A stretch of DNA of 40,449 bases from an uncultured Clostridia bacterium (GCA_937907055.1 CALCTW010000087.1:1-40449); one strand, 5' to 3'. Positions 25,759-35,052 are shown, counted from the stretch's first letter. Program-made: numbers and translations. Notes: generated from the letters alone by a model not told the origin.

Positions 25759-25787
25759 ATTATAGAGTCAACCTCTTTTTCTGTCAA
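25759..25787 (-). promoter_or_regulatory. Perfect-consensus sigma-A promoter for the DUF5711 to HIT gene run
   Basis: On the minus strand: TTGACA (plus 25782-25787), exactly 17 bp, and TATAAT (plus 25759-25764). The start falls near 25752, giving a leader of about 80 nt before the DUF5711-like gene. Confidence 0.9.
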
Positions 25788-25948
25788 TCATTGCGTGCGC
25801 GCGCGAGGAGAAAGGCTTTTTCAGGGCTTTTTTCGCGCGTCCGCGGCTTTTAAAAGAAAAATACAATAAAAATACAATTGTAAAGCATCTTTTTGTCTGA
25901 AAACCCGGTTTTTTTACAGGTTTCGCATTATTAATGAAAGAATATTGC

Positions 25949-25977
25949 TTGACATCCCTCGGGGAGGCTGATATACT
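25949..25977 (+). promoter_or_regulatory. Sigma-A promoter for rpoB-rpoC
   Basis: TTGACA (25949-25954), 17 bp and TATACT (25972-25977). The sequence just upstream (about 25850-25945) is very AT-rich with A- and T-runs, which suits an UP element. The start is near 25984. Confidence 0.9.
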
Positions 25978-25983
25978 TTATCA

Positions 25984-26230
25984 TTGCATCAATATCGGTA
26001 AGATGCAGTTTTATGTCCCTGGGAGAAACCTTTTGCAAGTCCTGAAAGCCCTTATTTTTCAAGGGCTGAAGGCATACCGGGCGCGATAACGGAGACACAC
26101 AAGATGTGTTGGCGAAACTGGCTTGGTTATACCATATCAGGTGTGCTCTTCGGTTGTAAAAATATTTCGCCCGGCATAATGCTCTCGATACACGATATTG
26201 GCACGATAAAAAAGGAGTGAGTCTTGATTT
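25984..26230 (+). promoter_or_regulatory. Structured 5' leader of rpoB
   Basis: The leader, about 245 nt long, holds hairpins TGCATC/GATGCA (25985-25990 and 26002-26007), AGCCCTT/AAGGGCT (26047-26053 and 26061-26067) and ACACA/TGTGT (26097-26101 and 26105-26109). The segment TTTCGCCCGG (26165-26174) can pair with CCGGGCG (26077-26083) or with GGCGAAA (26111-26117), but not both at once. No T-run follows any stem, so classical termination is not evident. AAAGGAG (26211-26217) lies 13 bases before the rpoB ATG, a rather long gap. Confidence 0.55.
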
Positions 26231-29200
26231 ATGGTGCATGAAGTCCAAATGGGCAAGCTGCGCAAGCGCATGAGCTTCTCTCGCATCGACGAAGTCCTTG
26301 ACATGCCCAACCTCATCGAGGTCCAGAAGAATTCCTACAAGAAATTCCTCGACGAAGATCTGCTTGAGGTCCTTTCGGACGTGTCTCCCATCACCGATTA
26401 CAGCGAGAATCTGGTGCTGGAATTCGTCAACTATTCACTGGACAAGCCGAAGAACACGGTCGAACGCTGCCGGGAACGCGATCTTACCTACGCGGCTCCC
26501 CTGAAGGTCTCCGTTCGTCTGAAGAACCGTGAGACCGGCGAGATCAAAGAATCCGAAGTGTTCATGGGAGATTTCCCGCTGATGACCGAACACGGCACCT
26601 TCATCATCAACGGTGCGGAGCGTGTTATCGTTTCTCAGCTGGTGCGTTCTCCCGGTGCTTACTTTAACGAAGATATCGACAAGAGCGGCAAGCATCTGTA
26701 CAACGCCCAGGTCATCCCCAACCGCGGTGCCTGGCTGGAGTACGAGACCGACGCCAATGACGGCCTCTGGGTGCGTATCGACCGCGCCCGCAAGCTGCCT
26801 GTGACCGTGCTGCTGCGCGCGCTGGGCTACGGTACGGATCTGGAGATCACCGAGCTGCTGGGCGATGACGAGCGTCTGCTCGCCACCATCGAGCATGTGG
26901 ACTCCACCAAGTCCCAGACCCAGGCTCTGCTGGAGATCTACAAGCGCCAGAAGCCCGGCGAGCCCCCCACAGAGGACGGTGCCCGCAGCCTGCTGCGCAG
27001 CCTCTTCTTCGATCCCAAGCGTTATGATCTCATGCGCGTGGGCCGCTACAAGTACAACCGCAAGCTCGGTATCGCCGAGCGTATCATCGGCAAGACGCTG
27101 GGTGAGGATGCCGCCAGCCCCGTCACCGGCGAAGTGATCGCGCAGAAGGGCGATGTTCTGGACAAGGAGACCGCCTACCGCATGCAGAACGCCGGTGTCA
27201 ACACCGTATACATCATCGGTGATGACGAGGATATGCACAAGGTCGTCGGCAACAACTTCGTTGACGCCGCCGGCTACCTGCCCTTCGAGCCCAAGTCCGC
27301 CGGTATTCTGGAAGCCGTCCACCTGCCCACCCTGCTCCGCGTGATGGAGGGTGTGCCGGAGGAGGATCTGTTCCGTGTCATCAGCGAGAATGTGCATGAG
27401 CTGGTGCCCAAGCACATCATCATCGATGACATCGTGGCCTCCGTCAGCTATCTGCTGGGCCTGCCCTACGGCATCGGCACCAAGGATGATATCGACCATC
27501 TGGGCAACCGCCGTCTGCGTTCCGTGGGCGAGCTGCTGCAGAATCAGGTGCGCATCGGTATGAGCCGTCTGGAGCGCGTGGTGCGTGAGCGCATGGCCGT
27601 GCAGGACGGCAACGACGTCAAGCCGGGCGAGCTGATCAACATCCGCCCCGTTTCCGCCGCCATCAAGGAGTTCTTCGGCTCCTCCCAGCTGTCCCAGTTC
27701 ATGGACCAGCCCAACCCCCTCGCCGAACTGACGCACAAGCGCCGTTTGAGCGCTCTGGGCCCCGGCGGTCTGAACCGCGACCGCGCCAGCATGGAGGTCC
27801 GCGACGTTCACTACTCCCACTATTCCCGTATCTGCCCCATCGAGACCCCTGAAGGACCGAACATCGGTCTGATCGGTTCTCTGGCCAGCTACGCCCGCAT
27901 CAACGAATACGGCTTCATCGAGGCGCCCTACCGCAAGGTGGACACCAGCAAGCATCAGGTGACGGATACCATCCTGTACATGACTGCCGATGAAGAAGAT
28001 AAATACAAGATCGGTATGGCGAAGGAGCCTGTCGATGAAAACGGCGTGTTCATCCACGACAACATCAAGGTCCGCTGGCGCGATGAGATCATCTCCGTGC
28101 CCGCCGGTCAGGTGGATTTCATCGATGTCAGCCCCAAGCAGATGGTCTCCGTTGTTACCTCCATGATCCCCTTCCTGGAGAACGACGACGCCACCCGCGC
28201 CCTGATGGGCTCCAACATGCAGCGCCAGGCCGTGCCGCTTCTCGTGCCGGAAGCCCCCATCGTCGGTACCGGTATGGAATACAAGGCCGCGCATGACTCC
28301 GGCGTTGTGCTGCTGTCCAAGCATGCCGGTGTCGTCGATTATGTCGACGGCGACCGCATCGTCATCAAGGATGACCTGGGCGAAAAGCACGAATACCGCA
28401 TCACCAAGTTTGCCCGTTCCAACCAGGGCACCTGCATCAACCAGCGTCCCCGCGTTGACTACGGTCAGCGCATCGAAGTCGGCGATCTGCTGGCGGACGG
28501 TCCTTCCACCGAAAACGGTGAGATCGGTCTGGGCCACAACATGCTCATCGGCTTCATGACCTGGGAAGGTTATAACTATGAGGACGCCGTTCTGATCAAC
28601 GAGCGTCTGGTCAAGGAAGATCTCTACACCTCCATCCATATCGAAGAATATGAGACGGATGCCCGTGAGACCAAGCTCGGGCCCGAAGAGATCACCCGTG
28701 ATATCCCCAACGTCTCCGAAGACGCTGTCAAGGATCTGGACGAATACGGCATCATCCGCATCGGCGCCGAAGTGCGCAGCGGTGATATCCTGGTCGGTAA
28801 GGTCACCCCGAAGGGCGAGACCGAGCTGACTGCCGAAGAGCGTCTGCTCCGCGCCATCTTCGGTGAGAAGGCGCGCGAAGTGCGTGATACTTCTCTGAAG
28901 GTTCCCCACGGCGAAGGCGGCATCATCGTGGATGTCAAGGTCTTCACCCGTGAAAATAAGGACGAGCTTGCCCCCGGCGTCAATCAGACCGTGCGCGTCT
29001 ACATTGCTCAGAAGCGTAAGATCTCCGTCGGTGACAAGATGTCCGGCCGCCATGGTAACAAGGGTGTTGTCAGCCGCATCCTGCGCGCTGAGGATATGCC
29101 CTTCCTGCCCGACGGCACCCCGCTGGATATCGTGCTGAATCCGCTGGGCGTTCCCTCCCGTATGAATATCGGTCAGGTGCTTGAAGTGCACCTCGGTATC

Positions 29201-29935
29201 GCGGCGAGGACCCTTGGCTGGCATATCGCCACCCCCGTCTTCGACGGCGCCCGCAAGGAAGATATCGAAGAATGCCTCAAGATGGCCGGCCTCCGTCCGG
29301 ACGGCAAGACCATCCTGTACGACGGACGTACGGGCGATCAGTTTGAGAACCCCGTCACCGTGGGTATCATGTACTTCCTGAAGCTGCACCATCTGGTCGA
29401 TGACAAGATGCATGCCCGTTCCACCGGCCCCTACTCCCTCGTCACGCAGCAGCCTCTGGGCGGTAAAGCGCAGTTCGGCGGCCAGCGTTTCGGTGAAATG
29501 GAAGTCTGGGCGCTGGAAGCCTACGGCGCTGCCAATACCCTGCAGGAGATCCTGACCGTCAAGTCCGATGACGTCGTGGGCCGCGTGAAGACCTACGAAT
29601 CCATCATCAAGGGTCAGAACATCCCCGCGCCCGGTGTGCCTGAGTCCTTCAAGGTTCTGATCAAGGAACTGCAGTCCCTGGGCCTCGATATCCGCGTACT
29701 GGATGAGAACAAGAACGAGATCGAGATCAAAGAACTCGATGACGAGGATGATGACAACGGCGCGCTGCCCGGCGGCCGCGAGTCCATCGCCATCGAAGAT
29801 GAGACCGGCGATTCCTCCATGGATGATGTGGAAGAGATCGATATCGGCGATGATGATATCTCGCTGGATGATGACTTCGGTGATTTCGACGACGAAATGG
29901 ACGAAGACATCGGCCTCGATGACGACGATCTGTGA
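26231..29935 (+). CDS. rpoB: DNA-directed RNA polymerase beta subunit
   Basis: This 1234-residue catalytic core subunit of RNA polymerase has all the landmarks. These include the N-terminal PNLIEVQKNSYKKFL, the rifampicin-pocket segment GSSQLSQFMDQPNPLAELTH with KRRLSALGPGGL, then CPIETPEGPNIGLI, and further on GYNYEDAVLINE, KMSGRHGNKGVV and the C-terminal GGKAQFGGQRFGEMEVWALEA. After the pocket the sequence reads NRDRASMEVRDVH where most bacteria have (T/S)RERAGFEVRDVH. The last 67 residues form an acidic tail (34 Asp/Glu, one Arg). The ATG at 26231 is chosen because the protein starts normally there. rpoC follows after 54 bp. No rplJ or rplL precedes it. Confidence 0.99.
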   Translation: MVHEVQMGKLRKRMSFSRIDEVLDMPNLIEVQKNSYKKFLDEDLLEVLSDVSPITDYSENLVLEFVNYSLDKPKNTVERCRERDLTYAAPLKVSVRLKNRETGEIKESEVFMGDFPLMTEHGTFIINGAERVIVSQLVRSPGAYFNEDIDKSGKHLYNAQVIPNRGAWLEYETDANDGLWVRIDRARKLPVTVLLRALGYGTDLEITELLGDDERLLATIEHVDSTKSQTQALLEIYKRQKPGEPPTEDGARSLLRSLFFDPKRYDLMRVGRYKYNRKLGIAERIIGKTLGEDAASPVTGEVIAQKGDVLDKETAYRMQNAGVNTVYIIGDDEDMHKVVGNNFVDAAGYLPFEPKSAGILEAVHLPTLLRVMEGVPEEDLFRVISENVHELVPKHIIIDDIVASVSYLLGLPYGIGTKDDIDHLGNRRLRSVGELLQNQVRIGMSRLERVVRERMAVQDGNDVKPGELINIRPVSAAIKEFFGSSQLSQFMDQPNPLAELTHKRRLSALGPGGLNRDRASMEVRDVHYSHYSRICPIETPEGPNIGLIGSLASYARINEYGFIEAPYRKVDTSKHQVTDTILYMTADEEDKYKIGMAKEPVDENGVFIHDNIKVRWRDEIISVPAGQVDFIDVSPKQMVSVVTSMIPFLENDDATRALMGSNMQRQAVPLLVPEAPIVGTGMEYKAAHDSGVVLLSKHAGVVDYVDGDRIVIKDDLGEKHEYRITKFARSNQGTCINQRPRVDYGQRIEVGDLLADGPSTENGEIGLGHNMLIGFMTWEGYNYEDAVLINERLVKEDLYTSIHIEEYETDARETKLGPEEITRDIPNVSEDAVKDLDEYGIIRIGAEVRSGDILVGKVTPKGETELTAEERLLRAIFGEKAREVRDTSLKVPHGEGGIIVDVKVFTRENKDELAPGVNQTVRVYIAQKRKISVGDKMSGRHGNKGVVSRILRAEDMPFLPDGTPLDIVLNPLGVPSRMNIGQVLEVHLGIAARTLGWHIATPVFDGARKEDIEECLKMAGLRPDGKTILYDGRTGDQFENPVTVGIMYFLKLHHLVDDKMHARSTGPYSLVTQQPLGGKAQFGGQRFGEMEVWALEAYGAANTLQEILTVKSDDVVGRVKTYESIIKGQNIPAPGVPESFKVLIKELQSLGLDIRVLDENKNEIEIKELDDEDDDNGALPGGRESIAIEDETGDSSMDDVEEIDIGDDDISLDDDFGDFDDEMDEDIGLDDDDL

Positions 29936-29989
29936 GCAACAACCTGAACCATTCAGACGATCAAGTCTTATCCGGAGGGAGAACTGTCA

Positions 29990-32900
29990 ATGTTTGAACT
30001 GACCAATCTGGATTCCATACAGATCGGCATGGCCTCGCCTGAACAGATCCGCGCGTGGTCTCACGGCGAAGTGACCAAGCCTGAAACGATCAACTACCGC
30101 ACCCTCAAGCCTGAAAAAGACGGTCTTTTCTGCGAAAAGATCTTCGGGCCCACCAAGGACTGGGAGTGCACCTGCGGCAAGTACAAGCGCATCAAGTACC
30201 GTGATAAGGAAAAGGTGTGCGATAAGTGCGGCGTGCAGATCACCCGCGCCAAGGTGCGCCGTGAGCGCATGGGCCACATCGAGCTGGCCGCCCCTGTCAG
30301 CCACATCTGGTATTTCAAGGGCATCCCGTCCCGTATGGGCATGCTGCTGGATGTGTCTCCCCGCGCGCTTGAAAAGGTGCTTTACTTCGCGTCCTACATC
30401 GTGCTGGATGCCGGTAACATCGAAAATACCAAGGTCTCCGTCAACGAACTGCTGACGGACAGCAAGTACCGTTCCATCATGGCCCTGTCTGCCGAGGAGC
30501 GCGGCTCCTTCAAGGCCGGCATGGGCGCGGAAGCGGTCAAGGAAATGCTGCAGAAGCTGGATCTTGAAGAACTGTCCGTTTCTCTGAAGAAGGAGATCGC
30601 CTCCCTCATCGAAAAGGAACGCGACAAGGAGACCGAAGGCCAGAAGCGCACCCACGCCATCAAGCGTCTGGAGGTCGTGGAGTCCTTCCGTCTTTCCAAT
30701 AACAAGCCCGAATGGATGATCATGGACGTCGTGCCCGTCATCCCGCCGGATCTGCGCCCCATGGTGCAGCTCGACGGCGGCCGTTTCGCCACCAGCGATC
30801 TGAATGACCTGTACCGCCGCGTGATCAACCGCAACAACCGCCTCAAGCGCATGCTGGAACTGGGCACCCCCGATATCATCGTGCGCAATGAAAAGCGTAT
30901 GCTGCAGGAAGCCGTCGACGCCCTGATCGACAACGGCCGCAGAGGCCGTCCGGTCACCGGCCCCGGCAACCGCGCCCTCAAGTCTCTGTCCGATCTGCTC
31001 CGCGGTAAGCAGGGCCGTTTCCGTCAGAACCTGCTGGGCAAGCGTGTCGACTATTCCGGCCGTTCCGTTATCGTCGTCGGTCCTGAACTCAAGCTGCATC
31101 AGTGCGGTCTTCCCAAGGAGATGGCGCTGGAGCTGTTCAAGCCCTTCGTTATGGAACGCCTCGTCAACCTCAAGCTCGCGCATAACGTCAAGGCCGCCAA
31201 ACGCGCCGTTGACAAGCTCAAGCCCGAGGTGTGGGATATCCTCGAAAACGTCATCAAGGAGCATCCCGTTCTGCTGAACCGCGCGCCTACCCTTCACCGT
31301 CTGGGTATCCAGGCGTTCGAGCCCGTGCTCGTTGAAGGCCGCGCCATCAAGCTGCACCCCCTGGCCTGTACCGCCTACAACGCCGACTTCGACGGCGACC
31401 AGATGGCTGTTCACGTACCGCTCTCCATGGAAGCTCAGGCCGAAAGCCGCTTCCTCATGCTGTGCGCCAACAACATCATGAAGCCGCAGGATGGTAAGCC
31501 CGTTATCTCTCCCACCCAGGACATGGTTATCGGCTGCCACTACCTGTCTCTGGTCCGCGAGGATGTGCCCGGTGTCGGCCGCACCTTCTCCGATATGGAC
31601 GAAGCGCTCATGGCCTATCAGTGCCATGAGATCACCCTGCAGACCCCGATCAAGGTCCGCGTCATCCGCTCCTTCGAGGGCGTGACCGAACGCCGCCTGA
31701 TCGACTGCACCCTGGGCCGCCTCATCTTCAATGATGTCGTTCCGCAGGATCTGGGCTTCCAGAAGCGCGAATGCCTGGACGATATGTTCAAGCTGGAGAT
31801 CGACACCGTTGTTGTGAAGGGCACCCTGGGCAAGATCGTTGATAAGTGCTTCCATCGCCACGGCGCCAACAAGACCGCCGAAGTGCTGGATGACATCAAG
31901 CATCTGGGCTACAGCTATTCCACCCGCGGCGCCATCACGGTGTCCGTCAGTGATATCATCGTTCCTCAGGAAAAGGCGCAGTGGCTGCAGGATGCCGACG
32001 ACAAGATCGCGGCCATCCAGAAGCGCTACCGCAGAGGTCTTCTTTCCGAGGACGAGCGTTACCGTCAGGTCATCGACCTGTGGAACGACACCACCAACCG
32101 CCTGAAGAAGCGCGTCATGGAAGTGCTTCCCGCCACCAACCCCATCAGCATGATGACCGGTTCCGGTGCCCGTGGTAGCGCCGCTCAGGTCAACCAGCTG
32201 GCCGGTATGCGCGGTCTGATGGCTTCTCCTTCCGGACGTACGGTCGAGCTGCCTATCCGCGCCAACTTCCGTGACGGTCTGGATGTTCTGGAATTCTTCA
32301 TGTCCTCTCACGGTTCCCGTAAGGCTCTGGCTGATACCGCTCTTCGTACGGCTGACTCTGGTTACCTTACCCGCCGTCTGGTGGATGTTTCCCACGCCTG
32401 CATCGTCCGTGAGACCGACTGCTTCGAGAATCGCGGCGAAAAGGTGCGCGGCATCACCGTTGAGCCCATCGGTGAGGTCGAGGCGATGGATGACCGCGTA
32501 CGCGGCCGCTACAGCGCCGAGGATGTCTATCATCCCGTGTCCGGCGAGTTGCTCGTCCGCGCCAATGAGATGATCGACAACGAAAAGGCTGTCATGATCA
32601 AGGATGCCGGCATCAAGAAGATGCAGGTCCGCAGCGTGCTTACCTGCCGTGCCACCCACGGTGTCTGCGCCCGCTGCTACGGTATGAACCTGGCCCACGG
32701 CGGCAATGTGGATATCGGCGAAGCCGTCGGTATCATTGCTGCTCAGGCTATCGGTGAACCCGGTACCCAGCTTACCATGCGTAACTTCCACTCCGGCGGC
32801 GTTGCCAACGTTGAGGATATTACCCAGGGTCTTCCCCGCGTCGAAGAACTGTTCGAAGCGCGCAAGCCCAAGCATGAGGCTGTGCTGGCCGAGATCTCCG

Positions 32901-33547
32901 GTATCGTCTCCCTGCAGGAGAACAAGAAGAAGCGTGAAGTCGTCATCACCTCTGATGATGATCCTTCCGAAAAGAAGGTCTATTCCATCCACTACGCCGC
33001 GCGTCTCGCGGTCGAGGACGGCGCTCATGTCAACGCCGGTGATGAACTGGTGACCGGTTCCGTCAATCCTCACGACCTGCTGCGCATCCTCGGTGTCAAG
33101 GCTGTTCAGGAGTACCTGCTGAAGGAAGTTCTGGAAGTCTACTACAGCCAGGGCGTGCGTATTGCCGATAAGCACATCGAAGTCATCGTCCGTCAGATGC
33201 TGCGCAAGGTGCGCGTTGAAGACAACGGCGATACCGATCTGCTCCCCGGCAGTCTGGTGGATATCATGCAGTTCGAAGAAGCGAACGAGAAGACCATCAT
33301 GGAAGGCGGCCGTCCCGCTGTTGCCAAGCGTATCCTGCTGGGCATCACCAAGGCTGCTCTGGCCACGGATTCCTTCCTCTCCGCCGCTTCCTTCCAGGAG
33401 ACCACCCGTGTTCTTACCGAAGCCGCCATCAAGGGCAAGGTAGACCCGCTCCTCGGCCTGAAGGAGAATGTCATCATCGGCAAACTCATTCCCGCCGGTA
33501 CCGGTCTGCGCCGTTACAAGAACATCGAACTGCAGGAAACTTATTGA
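29990..33547 (+). CDS. rpoC: DNA-directed RNA polymerase beta' subunit
   Basis: This 1185-residue catalytic subunit has the N-terminal zinc site Cys60/Cys62/Cys77/Cys80 (CTCGKYK, CDKC). The active-site motif NADFDGDQMAVH, at about 464-475, holds the three magnesium-binding aspartates. The bridge/trigger region is present, and the second zinc site is CRATHGVCARC at about 885-895. It ends ...GLRRYKNIELQETY, a normal clostridial C-terminus. GGAGGGAG precedes the ATG. It is cotranscribed with rpoB and closed by a strong terminator at 33564-33600. Confidence 0.99.
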   Translation: MFELTNLDSIQIGMASPEQIRAWSHGEVTKPETINYRTLKPEKDGLFCEKIFGPTKDWECTCGKYKRIKYRDKEKVCDKCGVQITRAKVRRERMGHIELAAPVSHIWYFKGIPSRMGMLLDVSPRALEKVLYFASYIVLDAGNIENTKVSVNELLTDSKYRSIMALSAEERGSFKAGMGAEAVKEMLQKLDLEELSVSLKKEIASLIEKERDKETEGQKRTHAIKRLEVVESFRLSNNKPEWMIMDVVPVIPPDLRPMVQLDGGRFATSDLNDLYRRVINRNNRLKRMLELGTPDIIVRNEKRMLQEAVDALIDNGRRGRPVTGPGNRALKSLSDLLRGKQGRFRQNLLGKRVDYSGRSVIVVGPELKLHQCGLPKEMALELFKPFVMERLVNLKLAHNVKAAKRAVDKLKPEVWDILENVIKEHPVLLNRAPTLHRLGIQAFEPVLVEGRAIKLHPLACTAYNADFDGDQMAVHVPLSMEAQAESRFLMLCANNIMKPQDGKPVISPTQDMVIGCHYLSLVREDVPGVGRTFSDMDEALMAYQCHEITLQTPIKVRVIRSFEGVTERRLIDCTLGRLIFNDVVPQDLGFQKRECLDDMFKLEIDTVVVKGTLGKIVDKCFHRHGANKTAEVLDDIKHLGYSYSTRGAITVSVSDIIVPQEKAQWLQDADDKIAAIQKRYRRGLLSEDERYRQVIDLWNDTTNRLKKRVMEVLPATNPISMMTGSGARGSAAQVNQLAGMRGLMASPSGRTVELPIRANFRDGLDVLEFFMSSHGSRKALADTALRTADSGYLTRRLVDVSHACIVRETDCFENRGEKVRGITVEPIGEVEAMDDRVRGRYSAEDVYHPVSGELLVRANEMIDNEKAVMIKDAGIKKMQVRSVLTCRATHGVCARCYGMNLAHGGNVDIGEAVGIIAAQAIGEPGTQLTMRNFHSGGVANVEDITQGLPRVEELFEARKPKHEAVLAEISGIVSLQENKKKREVVITSDDDPSEKKVYSIHYAARLAVEDGAHVNAGDELVTGSVNPHDLLRILGVKAVQEYLLKEVLEVYYSQGVRIADKHIEVIVRQMLRKVRVEDNGDTDLLPGSLVDIMQFEEANEKTIMEGGRPAVAKRILLGITKAALATDSFLSAASFQETTRVLTEAAIKGKVDPLLGLKENVIIGKLIPAGTGLRRYKNIELQETY

Positions 33548-33563
33548 TCGCAGTTTCAATAAC

Positions 33564-33600
33564 AAAGCCGCCCTTCCTCGAAAGAGGAAGGGCGGTTTTC
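33564..33600 (+). terminator. Intrinsic terminator of rpoBC
   Basis: A 12-bp perfect stem, CCGCCCTTCCTC (33568-33579) with GAGGAAGGGCGG (33584-33595), has a GAAA tetraloop and is followed by TTTT. Confidence 0.93.
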
Positions 33601-33929
33601 GCGTGGCGGCGCGCGATGCCGGTCACGGATCATACAAAGCAATCATGAAATACGAGAAAAACGGCGGAAGATGGCTTTACCGGAACAAAAATAAAACCAT
33701 AACCCTTCTGAGCGGGACCGGGTATCAATGACTTGGTGTAACCCTGAAGAGTGACTTTGTTCACAGTATACACGATGAAGGATCCGGTGTTAATACAGAA
33801 GATAGGAAATAATCAGCAACAGAATAAACAGTAACAGAATGATTGACGCGGTGGTTCGGAAACGGGAGTTTTCATCCGCGTCAGGTTTTCGCGTCCCTGT
33901 CCGGCAGGGTGATGCTGATCGGGAAAATC
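33601..33929. other. Intergenic stretch without a supported gene
   Basis: Between the rpoC terminator and the terminator of the GGDEF gene I see no coding frame with a ribosome binding site. It contains an inverted repeat TGACGCGG (33844-33851) with CCGCGTCA (33876-33883), followed by ggTTTTcg, and a short direct repeat AACAGAAT just before it. These could mark the end of a small RNA, but I found no convincing promoter for one. Confidence 0.5.
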
Positions 33930-33960
33930 AAAAATGGGACGGCGCGTTTTGCGCCGTCCC
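33930..33960 (-). terminator. Terminator of the minus-strand GGDEF gene
   Basis: A 10-bp perfect stem, GGGACGGCGC (33936-33945) with GCGCCGTCCC (33951-33960), has a five-base loop. On the minus strand it is followed by ATTTTTGATTTT. It lies 15 bp after the stop of the GGDEF gene. Confidence 0.88.
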
Positions 33961-33975
33961 GTGCTTTTATATGAG

Positions 33976-35052
33976 TCAGATGGATGATTTTTTCATCCGT
34001 TTGCGGTATTTTTCTTTGTCTTCATACATCTTGCGGTCCGCGGCAACGGAAAGCTCATGCATGGTGGCCGCGGGCATATCCTTCGCGGTGACATAGCCGA
34101 TGGAGATGGACAGGTGCTTCACCTGATGCCCGTGCCAGTTTTCCAGCACGCTCTGGAAATGGTTCCGGGCTTTTTCGAATGTAGGCTCGTCCGCGCGCAT
34201 CAGCACCACGAACTCATCGCCGCCGATCCTGTAGCAGCGTCCCATCGCGCCGAAGCATTCCCGGATGCACGCGGCGGTACCGTACAGCAGTTCGTCGCCG
34301 GCTTCATGCCCCATCGTGTCGTTGGTGATCTTCAGGTCGTTCGCGTCCATGGCCATGTACACCATGTCTTTGTGATCGGCTTCCATCTCCCGCACATCCT
34401 GCTCATAGGCCATGCGGTTATACAGACCGGTCAATTGATCGGTGATGCTGGCGTTGTGGGCTTCCAGCTGCAGGATATAGGGCCGGATATTCACCTTGGA
34501 CATGTAGAAGATCAAAAACTGTCCCAGGATGCCGAACGACAGGGCATTGTACATGTTCATGTCCAGCGGACGGCCCGTCTGCTTCAGCGAGGCGGCGACG
34601 CAGAACCCGATGACGCTCAGGAGGCTGATCAGGCTCAGGTGCCAGGGCTTGGCGATCACGAGCAAGGGCAGCAGCAGGAGCATGGGGAAGAAGGTGACCG
34701 CCATATCGGTGGGGTTCAGTACAGGGCCAATCAGAACGCCAAAGGTGAGCAGCAGAAAGCTCAGAAGATAGATGAGCGGCATCAGCAGACGGTGCCCGGG
34801 CTTGACGATCGTGGTAAGCAGGGCGGCGCTGATGCCAAAGGCCAGCGACAGCGCGCCGTATACGATCCGGTTCACCTGCACCATCTCCACGGAGAAGGTG
34901 GCAATGAACTGCGCGCCCAGATAGAGGAAGGCAACGATCGACGCGATCTGCCACACACGGTGGTTGCGCTTCATCAGGCTGTCCTTCACATTGGCCAGCT
35001 GCTCCGGGGTGTACATATAGCTTTTAAAATATTGTTTCAGCTTTTCCAGCAT
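33976..35052 (-). CDS. Membrane-anchored GGDEF protein (putative diguanylate cyclase)
   Basis: This 358-residue protein has a soluble N-terminus, about six membrane segments in residues 35-185, and a GGDEF domain from about 200 to 350. The domain opens TDQLTGLYNR, has the metal/substrate motif DANDLKITNDTMGH and an intact GGDEF at 277-281. The place of the RxxD inhibitory site holds GAMG, so feedback control by that route is unlikely. It probably makes cyclic di-GMP. The membrane part shows no similarity I can see to the other GGDEF protein of the window. AAAGGGA precedes the ATG at 35052. It lies 94 bp after the PFL-like gene and may be cotranscribed with it. Confidence 0.88.
   Translation of the reverse strand: MLEKLKQYFKSYMYTPEQLANVKDSLMKRNHRVWQIASIVAFLYLGAQFIATFSVEMVQVNRIVYGALSLAFGISAALLTTIVKPGHRLLMPLIYLLSFLLLTFGVLIGPVLNPTDMAVTFFPMLLLLPLLVIAKPWHLSLISLLSVIGFCVAASLKQTGRPLDMNMYNALSFGILGQFLIFYMSKVNIRPYILQLEAHNASITDQLTGLYNRMAYEQDVREMEADHKDMVYMAMDANDLKITNDTMGHEAGDELLYGTAACIRECFGAMGRCYRIGGDEFVVLMRADEPTFEKARNHFQSVLENWHGHQVKHLSISIGYVTAKDMPAATMHELSVAADRKMYEDKEKYRKRMKKSSI

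Noticed and set aside
26003..26089. 28-codon frame at the start of the rpoB leader
   Set aside because: No proper ribosome binding site, and the frame runs through two hairpins.
26104..26220. 38-codon frame in the rpoB leader (MCWRNWLGYT...) with GGAG nine bases upstream and a stop on the rpoB ribosome binding site
   Set aside because: It uses ATA four times and also CGA and TCA, codons rare in the neighbouring genes, and overlaps the stems of the leader. More likely structured RNA than protein. Ribosome profiling could reopen it.
26435..33565. Very long antisense frames over rpoB (992 residues) and rpoC (1192 residues)
   Set aside because: Same codon-bias effect; the translated sequences are low-complexity, rich in Asp, Gly, Leu and Val, with no known fold, and rpoB-rpoC are certain.
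33648..33731. 28-codon frame after the rpoC terminator
   Set aside because: No ribosome binding site or promoter and no recognisable sequence.
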